64,000 bases of DNA from positions 62,001 to 126,000 of the forward strand of contig JYIP02000001.1 of assembly GCA_001051155.2 (NCBI GenBank). Reading direction: 5' to 3'. Shown one piece after another: positions 22,426-32,400 of this stretch. Source of the stretch: Chrysoporthe austroafricana. Lineage: Eukaryota; Ascomycota; Sordariomycetes; Diaporthales; Cryphonectriaceae. Each line of letters starts with the position of its first letter. The first letter of the stretch is position 1. The notes beneath the pieces are model-generated. The model was not told where the DNA came from and searched no databases. It saw only the letters and a list, made by a program, of their open reading frames with translations. Both the position numbers and the translations under genes were made by a program.

Positions 22426-23767
22426 ACGACCTGTCCATCACTGCAGCCTGCCTGGGTGTTTATGTGTTGCCAGGGAGGTACTGTACGCCCGGGCTTGTCT
22501 TTCACCCAAGTAAACATGAGGCCCGGACATGGGCAACTACCAGCCAGATGCCCAGGCTGGATGATGATGTTGATGCTGGCCGAAACAAGAGATGTGCCGG
22601 CGGCCTCGGCCCGTCGAGGACCCATATCGGCCAACCGGAGCCGAATGATTGAGGGCTTCAACGCCCAAACCCACGCGGATGGCTGATGGTTTATTTCAAC
22701 CGAGTAAATCCCTGTCTATAGAACTCATTCCATGCTCTAGCCCTCGATCTGGGACCCACCCTCCCAAGTTTCAACCCCGGGGGACGCTCTGCCCCTAGTG
22801 CGATCCAGAGAACTGTCTATACTGGCAGGGTATTCTATGCAGCAGGAGCAGAGTTGTTTACGGCTGAACCAAACATCAACAGCGGTGGAGAGGGCGGATT
22901 TATTTCTGTGGGGATTGTAAATGGCCGAGCGGCCGAGTTAGTACACGTAATGTGGCGTAGAGATACCAACTGCACGTCGTGCATTAGCGGGCTCACCCTG
23001 TAGGTGAGACGTTGTTGGGTCCTGGAGGATTATACTATTTGATATGCTACTGTACCTCGCGGGTACTGAATTCTCGTTGTGTAACTATTGTGTAGCACCA
23101 CCCTCAACATTGGGCCTAGTGGCCAAGCGCACCTGCAACGGAGGTCTATTGTGCTTAATGTATCATACCGGCCTCCTCTCTTACACTTCATTAGGCTCAA
23201 CCCCCCCCCCTCTCGTTTCATCAGTTGTTATACGCGGTCTCTCAATTGAGTAGTGGAGTTTGGTTACGAAGGATCTTGATCCCAACAAGCGCAACGGTCC
23301 ATCATATGTCATTACCGTGCCGCCACTGTTTGGGCGCTGATGGGGTGGAAGGGTGAGAAGGGGGAGTTGGAAAGTGTTCTCAATGAATTTAGGGGAATCT
23401 CCTTTCTTAAGCCTAAGTTGGAACCCTTACAGTGGGCATAGATTTAAGGCGTGAAGACAAGAAAAACGAAAGAAGCTGATGTGAGACATGAGTCACAACA
23501 GACCTCCATAGCCTGCCATGGTACCTTAACAGAAGATACCACATTACGCGATGTAGACCCCCTGGCAAGACTAGTAGCGTGAGACAAGATAGAGAGAAGT
23601 TCTCCCGGGCGAAGCCCATGCCATCCCTGATATAAGGCTGACTCCCGCGTCCCTAGGCCAGTCTACGAAGAGATCTCACAAGGCTAAGGGAAAAGGGTTC
23701 AGAAAAAGAAGGAAGGTAAAAAGAAAAAAAAAAAGGAAAAACGGAAGGAAAAAGAAGCAAGACAAAC
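22426..23767. promoter_or_regulatory. Divergent promoter between PKS 2 and the cluster regulator
   Basis: 1.34 kb between divergent starts. Contains the CTCGGCCCGTC element 180 bases before PKS 2 and a purine-rich stretch at 23695-23760 just before the regulator. I see no convincing ORF. Confidence 0.6.
22605..22615. promoter_or_regulatory. Candidate cluster regulator site CTCGGCCCGTC
   Basis: CGG-C-CCG element with one outer mismatch, 180 bases before the PKS 2 start at 22425. Confidence 0.5.
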
Positions 23768-25156
23768 ATGCCGCCGAATCGGCATACGGCTTGCAAGCTG
23801 TGCCGCGATCGTAAGGTTCGCTGCGAAGGAGGACAGCCGTCGTGTGAAAAGTGCCTCCGCGCGGGAGAGACCTGTGTTTACATGCCGACCCACGTACTCA
23901 CCAAAGGGGATATGATGCAGACCTTGGAGGCCTTGCAAGAACGCCTAGGCAAGCGGCGGTGTGCCCGAGCCTCGTCGGATCCTGTTTGCCTTGCTGACCT
24001 GCCCTGAACAGAGAAAGCCGAAGCTTACATCTCCAAGATGAGCGGGGGGAAGGGCATAGATGCCACCACCAACGACGACGGGGGTCACGGCGCCAGCAAG
24101 GGAAGCCACACGCCGGCACAGGCCATGTCGTCCTTTTCAGGTGCCGCCCTGAAGTGGCCCAGCAATGGCCCCGTCAGCTTCCAGCCGCCAACCGGGTTCA
24201 TCACGACCCAGGGCAGTGATTCTTTCCTCACCTCCACCTCCACCGCCGCCGCCCCAGCCGGCGCCAGCCGGCGCCACTCACTCTGCCCTACTTTCCTCCC
24301 GGACCCGTTCACACGGCCGCAGTCGCCCAGCAGCACGGGCCTGGACGCCGACTTCTTCGAGAACCCCCATCCCGGCGTCGTCGACGACATGGATGGCTTC
24401 AGCCTGGTGCAGAGCAACCACATCCCCACCAGCAGGCGGCCAGCGGCAGCTTCGTCTACGCAGGCGCAGCAGCAGCAGCAGCAGCAGCAGCACCTATGCC
24501 GCGACAGCAGCGTGCGCCCCAGGTACAGGATGCCGAGCCTGCAGGAGATCCGCCAGCTCAACTCGGCACCGGCGCCGCCGCTCGTGGTCAACACTACGCC
24601 GACGCGCCTCAACAGCGTCGGCTGGGGCTCCTCTAGCGACGGCGGGGGTGACTGCTGCACGGCGACGGCGATGGCGATGATCGGCGAGCTGGGGCAGTTC
24701 TGGGAGGAGGTGTCCACGGCGCAAGCCGAGATCGCAGGCCTCGCCGACGCGGTGGCCGAGTTCCTGGCCTGGATGCAGAAGGCCGGGGTGGCGAGCAGCA
24801 GCGCCGCGGGCGCAGCCACATCAGAAGACAAGCCGGCGTCCGCTCCGTCGGGCGTCATGGCGGCCATCCTGGAGACGCTGGAGGCGCGCGCGCGGGAGGT
24901 CGGCCAGCTGGCGGGGATGCGGCACCGAGGCGCGTGGCGACAGCTTGTGAGCGCGCTGGACAAGCTGGACGCTGTGCGTGGCGGCAGTGGGGGCGCAGGG
25001 CTGGTTGCGGCGCAGCTGACAGCCCTGGACGAGGGCGCGCGACGACGGGCGGCGGAGACGACGGGCTTCTTCCAGAACGACTATGCTGTGTCGGAACCGC
25101 TTGAGCAGCAGCGGGGACGCATGACCGGCGGTGGCGGTGTCATGGACAATCCGTAA
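23768..25156 (+). CDS. Zn2Cys6 transcription factor, probable cluster regulator
   Basis: Two exons, 23768-23948 and 24012-25156, give 441 residues. The zinc cluster at residues 9-36 is canonical: C-x2-C-x6-C-x6-C-x2-C-x6-C (ACKLCRDRK through GETCVY). It is followed by a helix reading TLEALQERLEKAEAYISKM after splicing, a likely coiled-coil dimer segment. Only a GC-AG intron (23949-24011, TAG/GCAAGC donor) joins the exons in frame; a GT donor does not. The middle has low-complexity Pro/Ser/Ala and an eight-Gln run (CAG repeat near 24467-24490). The C-terminal part (about residues 300-410) resembles the regulatory region of AflR-type factors but I cannot name a domain. Placed at the centre of the cluster and divergent from PKS 2, it is the natural candidate to bind the TCGGNCCGA sites. 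Confidence 0.88.
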
Positions 25157-25497
25157 TCTTACAACCACCCCTGCCCTCCGACCATGAGAGATCGATTTAC
25201 ATGGCGCAGGCATGGTGTCCAGAGGGACGGAGAGATGCAGCCTTGTGGTTCCTGGCGTAAACGTGCACATCTAGATAGATAGACAGAACGACAAGGTTCA
25301 TAGAATTCGTGAATAGTGCGCAATCACTAGGCCTTGGAGGCTGTTTCCATCCATTCTCAACTTAAACACCGTGACCAAGGGGCATAGCCCTAAACTAATC
25401 CTCCCGAGAACAATGACAGTCGACTGTTGAAGCGACTCCTGGATATACCATGGCCTTTCGTGTGTGTGTGTGTGCGTGGCGTGGCATGGCGTGGCTA
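25157..25497. other. Convergent intergenic region
   Basis: 341 bases between the regulator and SDR 1 stop codons. A short GT repeat is near 25460. Nothing else seen. Confidence 0.5.
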
Positions 25498-26869
25498 TCA
25501 GTATGCAAACTCCTGGCCCACGAGCTTCTCGCTCAGCTTCCACAGCCTCTCGGCCTCTACAGCATCGGTTGCATAGGCCTTGATCGTCTGGGTCCAGGGG
25601 TCGGCGACCTTGGCCTCGATCAGGTATGCGCCGTTGGATGCTGATGGCCAAAGGAGGAGCAAGGTCAGCCTCGGAAATAGGCATGCAGAAGTGCGAGGAG
25701 CCGGAAGCGCAATGGGGCGAAACAAGGGAAAGGGGGGACCGTCTTACTCGGCGCGTTAGGCGCAAACGCGGCCCACGTCTGCGACGCTAGGCCCTCATCA
25801 GGGGTAGAGTACTTGATCGCCTTGAGGTGCATCTGGTCATTTCCGAGGAGCTTGTCAAGCCAGTCTTGCCGTGGGTGAGGTGAGCAGGGGTGACCACATG
25901 CGTCGAAGGAAGGAAGAGAGAGGGAGAGAGGGAAGGAAAAAAAGAGAGGGAGGCAAGGGGGGGGGGGGAAGGGAGAAGAGGAGGCTCAAGACCCTGTCAG
26001 CAGCGGGAATACTCACTCGCAGCGGGAAACTCCTTGGTCCAGTCCAGGTGGGAAGACAGCCTCGTCTTGACGGCGCCAGGGCTCACGCTGAAGGCGGCCA
26101 GGTTGTGTTCCTTAGTGCCCAGCTTCTTCGCAAGCGACACGGCGAACAGTATGTTGGCGGTCTTGGACTGGCCGTAGGCCTGCCACTTGTTGTAGATCTC
26201 GCCATTCATAAAGTGGGGGTCTCGGAGGTAGTGTCAGTACGGACGCAGGAAATCTGGGGGTGGGTCTGGGTCTGGGTCTAGGTTCGGAGGATGGAGGATG
26301 GAGGAAACGGATCCCAAGGGGGGCGGCCCGGGGGGGTGGTGGGAAGGAGATGGCCCGGATGGCGACGCACCGGCAAAACGGATAGCTGACATGCGGTGCC
26401 CCTCGCTGCTGACGTTGATGACGCGGGGCGACCCGGACTTAAGGAGCTTGGGCATGACCAGGTTGGTGAAGAGGAAGGGCCCGAGGTGGTTCGTGGCCAG
26501 GTGGCTCTCGAAGCCGTCGGGGGACAGGGCCCAGTCGACGGCCATGATGCCGGCGTTATTGACGAGCACGTCAATCTTGGGCACGTCAGCCCACTTGGTC
26601 ATGACCGTGTCGGCAGCGGTGCGCACGGCGGCCAGCGACGAGAGGTCCAGCTCGAGGACCCGGACCGGCACGTTCGTGATGTCGCGCGCCACCTCCTCCG
26701 TCCTCGCGGCGCTGCGTCCCGCCAGGATCAGCAGGGACGGCAGGCCGCTCACGGCGAGGGCCTTGACGAAGTGGGCGCCGAGACCGGCAGGGGACACACC
26801 CGTGGTCAGCACCACCTTGCCCTTGACGTCGGCGGCGAACTGCGCGATCAGGCCACTGGCTGTCGCCAT
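25498..26869 (-). CDS. Short-chain dehydrogenase/reductase 1
   Basis: Four exons, 26869-26371, 26220-26017, 25864-25748 and 25640-25498, give 320 residues with consistent phases. Rossmann motif TTGVSPAGLGA near residue 22 (an SP insert in the usual TGxxxGxG pattern), NNAG near 112, and the catalytic Tyr/Lys in YGQSK. The ending KLVGQEFAY and the whole layout match the SDR at 36875-37990, so the two are paralogs. Such fungal SDRs (WW-domain oxidoreductase/retinol-dehydrogenase-like) reduce or oxidise carbonyl/alcohol groups with NAD(P). The start context lacks a perfect TCGGNCCGA site; a GCGGGCCCGA variant lies about 85 bases upstream. Confidence 0.9.
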
Positions 26870-28052
26870 CGCGGATGGGGAGCAAAGAAGGAGAGGGCCG
26901 CAGGCTGTGGGACGGGATGGTGGGCCGTGCTGACGTGAGCTTATCGTGAGCGGGCCCGAACTTGGCGATGTGCGGCTCTGTATGGCGCTCTTGGTGCGTG
27001 TAATCCTCTGGATCCAGAGCAACGCAGCGGCGGTGAGGGTAGAGGAGCGCAGGGAGGGGGGACAGTATGAGCGGCGGACAAGGCTATCTAAATACCCATC
27101 TCGGGGGTAGCACTTGTCAGATACGATAACATGTAGGCTGACTAGGTGTGACGTGCGGTCCTTTTGTAGACTAGCCGGGACGGGACAAAACGAGGGCGCA
27201 GGGAAGGGCGGCGGTCTGTACAGACCGAGGACTTGTGCGTGCCGGAGACCTCTGTCGGTTATAAGGCAGGGCTGTCTGAATCGATACTTGCGCTCGCTAA
27301 TGCACGTCCCGCCGGGCCGTGAGGCGAGGCTACTGCAAGAAATAGGCCGTATTATGGTATAGTCACTCCTCCTCGTCGTCTTCCTCGCCCCACTTCCTGC
27401 TGACATGGTGGTATATACTCCCCTGCTATGGGGCCCACTGGTTCGAGCCCTTGTCAGATGCCTGTGGGGCCAGCTCACGCATACTACGGCTATACTGTCT
27501 CTTGTATTGTGATAATCTCCGCCAGGAGATAGTGAGATCCGGGACTTTTGGCGTCTTGCTTGCTGTTTATTATCCGTGTTGAATTAGTCTTCGGATACCG
27601 GATACCAAAAGTGTGCTCTGCTGCTGCATAACTTGATAACTCAAGGTTGGATAAAAAAAAAAAGCTTTAAACGCTAACTTTATTTTATTTCTTTTTTTTT
27701 TTCTTTTTTTTTTTTTTAGGTAGAGAAGGGAGGGAATGGGAGGGGAGGATTGCGTATATGCGCGAGGGCATTTACTGCGATTCGCCCTCCTTCATCCGCT
27801 GGCAGCCTCTGTTCCAGGGAGGTTATGTACCACGACGTCGTTTATTGTGCCTGGACCGCGCAGCCCAGTGCGGCGTCCAGGCAGAGCGGAGGGGGATAAG
27901 AGACGAGAGGAGGGGCGAGGAGAGGAGACGAGGTTCGGTTCGGTCCGGAGCGCCGGCGGACAGCACCGTCAAAGGATTTAAGAGTGATGCAATGCGCGCC
28001 TACGTGTGGTTGTGCCCAGGCCTGCGTGATAAGTTCCGGGCCTATCAACAAC
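26870..28052. promoter_or_regulatory. Divergent promoter between SDR 1 and the acyltransferase
   Basis: 1.18 kb without a convincing gene. Poly-A and poly-T tracts lie near 27651-27717. The TCGGTCCGG element is at 27940-27948, close to the acyltransferase. Confidence 0.5.
27940..27948. promoter_or_regulatory. Candidate cluster regulator site TCGGTCCGG
   Basis: CGG-T-CCG element about 105 bases before the acyltransferase ATG chosen at 28053. Confidence 0.4.
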
Positions 28053-28861
28053 ATGAGCGCCTCACTGCTGCCACTACTATCATCATCATCGTCGTCGTCG
28101 TCGCCGCCGCCGGCGGCCCAGACCCAGACCCAGACCCAGACCCGTATCAGCCTCAGCCCGCTCGACCACAATGCGCCGCGCAACTACTCGAACTGCGCCT
28201 TCTACCTGCCGCTCCGGGCCGGCGTCAGCCCGCACGCGGCCTTTGCCATGCTGCAGAGGGCTCTGCACCGGACGTTCCTGCAGCTGCCCTGGCTGAGCGG
28301 CAAGGTCTGTCGCCAGGACCCGGGGACGCCGGGCTGGCGGCCCGGCCAGCTGGAGATCAGGTATGGCCCGGTCGGCCCGGGCAGCCCGGGCCCCCCCCGC
28401 GAGTACCACCACCAGCTGCGCTTCAACGAGCTGCGGTCGCCGCCCGTCAGTAGCTACGCCGGGCTCCGGGAGTCGGCCTTCCCCCCCGGCCTCTTCGCCG
28501 ACGAGGAGCTGCGGTGGGCCCCCTTCATGCCGGACCCGCAGGTCGACGACGGCCCCGACGTCCTCATCGCCCAGGCCAACTTCCTCCCGGGGGGCTGCAT
28601 CCTGACCTACGCCCTGTACCACGCCGCCTGTGACGGCTCCGGATACTACGCCGTGGCCAAGCTCTGGGCCGACAACTGCGCCGAGCCGCCGGTCGCGGTG
28701 CCGCCGGCCAGCGAGGACTGCGACCGCACCCTGCCCGAGGTCACCTGGGCCCGGCAGTGGGCCACCCTGGACCGGTCGGCCGGCGACATCGACCCGGGCA
28801 CGTGGAAGCTCCTCGGCGTGGAGCACGCAGACACGCTGTCCGCACCCGACCCTCCGACTCG

Positions 28862-28900
<39 letters not shown>

Positions 28901-29648
28901 GACCCGTGGAGAAGACCGCCCCATGGAGGCCGCCGTGTTCTACATGCCCCCCACCGGCTATGCCGCCCTGCAGACGGACTGCTCCGCCGGGGCCGGGCCC
29001 TCCGCATCCGGGACAGAAGCCCTCTGCGCCCTGATATGGCGCTGCAGCCTGCGGGCCCGAGCCGCCGCCGCCGAGGCTGCCGGCGTCCCCTTCCCGGCCG
29101 ACGTGCCCGCGCGCCTGGACATGATCCTGGACGGGCGGCCCGGCTTCCCTGCGTCGTTTCCGGCCACCTATCTCGGCAACTTCACCGTGACGAGGCAGAC
29201 CGAGGCGCCGCTGTCGGCCCTGACGGGTGGCGAGGGGGTCGCCGGCGTCGCGCAGGCCCTGCGCGCGGCAGGGCCGCCCGCCGACCAGGCCCACCTGCTG
29301 GACATGTACGCGCTGCTGCGCGGCGTGGGCGACTTCGACGAGCTGGCGCGGTGGAAGCGGCTGCGGCGGTCACGGGCCGCCGCGCCCACGCTGCTGGTCA
29401 CGTCCCTGCTGTCGATGCCCTTCGGGCAGCTGAGCTTTGGCGGCGAGGGGGCCGCCTTTGCGAATGGGGGCCGGCCGCAGGCCTTTCGCGCGCTGATGGG
29501 CGCCTTCAACCGCTCGAGCCGCCTGTGCCTGCTGCTGTCGCGCACGCGCAACGGCGGGATCGAGTTCGTGCTGAATCTGTTCCCCGAGGAGATGGAGCTG
29601 CTGCTGGAGGACGACGAGTTTGCGCGCTATGCCATGTTTCTCTCGTAA
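28053..29648 (+). CDS. HXXXD acyltransferase (trichothecene 3-O-acetyltransferase/BAHD-like)
   Basis: Intronless, 531 residues from the ATG at 28053; an upstream in-frame ATG at 27984 would add 23 residues. The catalytic HAACD (HxxxD) is near residue 195, in YHAACDGSGYY, the position usual for this family. A weak counterpart of the second motif is FGQLSFGG near the C-terminus. The N-terminus has a run of Ser then Gln/Thr repeats, and a run of 13 Gln (CAG/CAA, about 28863-28900) sits in a loop between the two halves, both likely disordered. Role: moves an acyl group from CoA, or possibly a PKS-bound chain, onto a pathway hydroxyl. AurG of the aurovertin cluster is the type of enzyme I have in mind. 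With no thioesterase in PKS 2, it could also offload that chain. Confidence 0.85.
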
Positions 29649-29720
29649 TAGGCCATATGCATATAGTCAAGCCTGCTTCAGACCTCTCAATGCTCCCAAC
29701 ACATCCATCCCATCCCTCTC

Positions 29721-29863
29721 TCCGAGAGAGGAAGAGAGGGAGAGAGGGAGAGAGGAAGAGAGGGAGAGAGGGAGAGAGGAAGAGAGGGAGAGAGGGAGAG
29801 AGGAAGAGAGGCTCTCTCCCTCTCTCCTTCTCTCCCTCTCTCCCTCCCTCCCTCTCAAGTCCC
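29721..29863. repeat. GA-rich tandem repeat followed by a CT-rich inverted arm
   Basis: About three and a half copies of a 24-base purine unit (GAGAGAGGAAGAGAGGGAGA...) run to about 29811 and switch at once to a C/T tract of similar composition up to 29863. The two arms can pair, and the tract could also form triplex DNA. Confidence 0.85.
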
Positions 29864-29915
29864 CTGCTGTACCGGCCCCTTCCCCCGGGTCCCCTGGAGG
29901 GTAAGCACTCGTAAC

Positions 29916-29925
29916 CCGGCCCGAG
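29916..29925. promoter_or_regulatory. Candidate cluster regulator site CCGGCCCGAG
   Basis: CGG-C-CCG element 168 bases before the start at 30093, preceded by GGTAAGCACT as in the GMC promoter. Confidence 0.5.
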
Positions 29926-30092
29926 CCTCCCGCCCTCCTCCTCCGCGTTTGGCTCTGGGTCCCGCGCTGGTACCTTCTGGACATGCGACTCCCAGGCGTA
30001 ATAAGAACAGCGGGATGGATCGGTCCCCCTCTGGGTCTGCGCCATCCCACCCAGAGCCACCGCCACCCCCATAACCCCCAGACAGATCGAAT

Positions 30093-31366
30093 ATGGCACA
30101 GCCCACTCGTCCATCTCTCGTCACCGCGTCATTGTACGGGCTGGGCCTGGTGGGCGTGCTTGGGACCTGGGGCCGCACCGCCCTGGACGGCACCCTCGTG
30201 CATCTCCTCCAGGCCCTCCACGGCGCAGAGGAGTACCTCTTGCCCGGGACCCACGGCGCCGCCGCCCTGCGTACGTCTTTCATTGGGCTGTATTGGCCCA
30301 TCGACTACCTCCTCGACATCCTGGTCGTGTTCTTCTGGGAGGCCGTCGATGGCTCGCACCCGGCCACGTCGGCCAGCGGCATCTACTTCCTGGGTCAGCT
30401 GTTCCCTATCGTAGTCGTCTTCTACCTGAGCGCCCTGCGCGGCGCGCCGCAGGGCCTCGCAAGGCCGCTGTTGAGGTGGGTTGGGCTGAGACCCGAGCTC
30501 CCATATAACACACCCGTCACTGACAAGTACCGCCCAGGGCCTCGCTGTGGCTGCTCCTCTTCCAGGGCTGCGCGCTGGGTGCCACCGGCTTCGTATGGGC
30601 CCTCGCCTTCAGCGGGTCCTCGCCCACGGCGGCCGCGGGTCTGCCGCTCGAGGACTTGCGCCGCGCATCGCTGCTCTCACCGTCCGTGGCGCTGGTCCTC
30701 TTGTCCGCGGCCCTGCTCGGCTACGGCGGCCCCGCGGTCGCCATGGCGTTGGCCCCTTCGCCCTCCGGGAACGGCCCCGTCACGTACGAGTCTCAGCAGC
30801 TGGCCATCGCCGTGTGGAATATGTATCCGCTGGCCGTGACCCTCTGTTTCGCCGCCCTCTATGCCGTACTGTCTCTGTCCTCTCCTCTCTCCTCCTCCCC
30901 TCCCCGCGGCAGTAGCCACGACAAGGGTGGTGCTCAGCGATACGCCCACATCCGCGCCGTACGCCTCGTCAGCAGCGTGACGCTCCTCTTCAGCTCGGCG
31001 CTGCACTTCGCCGTCCTAGCCGTGTCTCTCGCAACAGTCATGTTCCCGGTCCTCTTTAACGCCGACCTTGCAGCTGAGCTCAGCCCTGCCAGGCTGTTCC
31101 TCCCGCCCGTGGCCGTAACACGGGGGTCGACCGTCGGTGACGGTGTCAGGAGCTTCTTCCTGTGGGATCAGGTCGCGGCATATCCTACCGTCGCGCTTGC
31201 CCTGCTGCTGGAGCTTCGTGCTGCCACTGCCGCGTCCAAAACGTCATCGCCATTCTCGTGGATACGCGCCGTGATGGGGTCGGCGGCGGCATCGTTCCTA
31301 CTGGGACCCGGAAGCGCGTGTGTGCTGATCAGCTGGCTGAGGGACGAGTTGCTCTTTGCGGACTAA
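30093..31366 (+). CDS. Polytopic membrane protein 2, relative of membrane protein 1
   Basis: Two exons, 30093-30475 and 30538-31366, give 403 residues. Mostly hydrophobic with about eight membrane segments. It resembles the product of 5329-6532 in size, in having one intron after the third segment, in an early small-residue/aromatic segment followed by a DxxxxxLVVFFW-type stretch, and in a C-terminal GPGSACVLISWLRDE segment that parallels GPGAVVSLVLWVREG of protein 1. The shared ending makes common ancestry likely although overall identity looks low. Function is inferred: epoxide opening or cyclisation of the oxidised polyketide at a membrane, as proposed for AurD/CtvD-type proteins. Two divergent copies could catalyse successive ring closures. 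Confidence 0.75.
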
Positions 31367-32400
31367 CTCGGTCCAGCTTGTGACCCCAGCGGCTGGATCT
31401 TGACCAGCTGGTGTCACGCAAGGCACTGATAAAGCTCCTGAGCAAAGGTGCGATCATTTGGTCCAACTGAGACAAATATCATGGTGTATTTTAGGAGTTG
31501 AGAAGAGAAGCCGTCGTTGAAAGTATGCATAAAGCAGGGTATGGGCATGTTTTGTTATCTAGCAACCATGAATTGCAACCGCTGTGAGTCTGAGCGATAT
31601 AGGTGCCGAGCCGCCGGTCCCTCCTCCGACCTCCTTTCTTCTGCTACATCACCTAGCTGCTACGATACATATACATTAGGCCCGGGCGTCCGCACCTTCT
31701 CGCGTCGGGCCTCACTCTACTAGTAGTACTACCGAGGTCCAATGTGCCTGCAACAATGCTGATTGTAATACTGACCATTAAGCAAATATGGACGAGGAAT
31801 GAATGACCAGACTATGGTATCAGATGTTGACTCTGAGTTCACCCAGATCACGGTAAAAGAGGAGAACATGGCTCGGAGCACCACAATAAGACAGGTGGGC
31901 CAGGGAGAAGCTGAGCATGGTGGCCCAATTTGAAGAGCTAGACACATAAAGGTACGGCTGTTACCGGCTAGATAGGCTCAGAAAATAGCTCTTCAGTCGT
32001 CACGACTCGTCAGTCTAAATACTTACCTAAATAAGGCCACCTCAATTTCACAGCTAGTGAACACTTGCGCCACTCGGAGCCAGCCTTTCGCACCGCACTG
32101 AAGAGGTATACCTTGAACACCGGCTCTGCTAACGATGACACAAATACTAGGACGGAGGAAGAGACATGTCGGCTAGTACTGATATAGTATATCGGCTACC
32201 CATGGGGCTGTCCTATAACTACATGTACAGTACCATAGTATACAGCGCGTGTTAGAGAGCAACGGTATTTTTTTTTTTTTTTTTTTTTTTAGTTCGTGGT
32301 TGGTTGTTTGTTTGTTTCCCTGGTGCTCATACCACAGTCTCCATCCTTTAGCTATAATTGAAGTATTACAACGTGGAACCAAGTCTACAGCCAGGTCCTA
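31367..32400. other. AT-richer spacer with an LTR-like fragment
   Basis: 1.03 kb with no gene seen. About 31950-32030 shares a 15-base exact match (GCTCTTCAGTCGTCA) and looser flanking similarity with the LTR-like sequence at 43585-43640. A run of about 23 A/T bases lies at 32267-32290. Confidence 0.5.

Larger units (their letters stand above)
29649..30092. promoter_or_regulatory. Spacer with mirror-like GA/CT repeat; promoter of membrane protein 2
   Basis: 444 bases between two plus-strand genes. The first half is the purine/pyrimidine repeat described separately; the second half carries a CCGGCCCGAG element. Confidence 0.6.

Noticed and set aside
28086..29294. 402-residue minus-strand ORF opposite the acyltransferase
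   Set aside because: Antisense shadow; the plus strand has the HxxxD motif.
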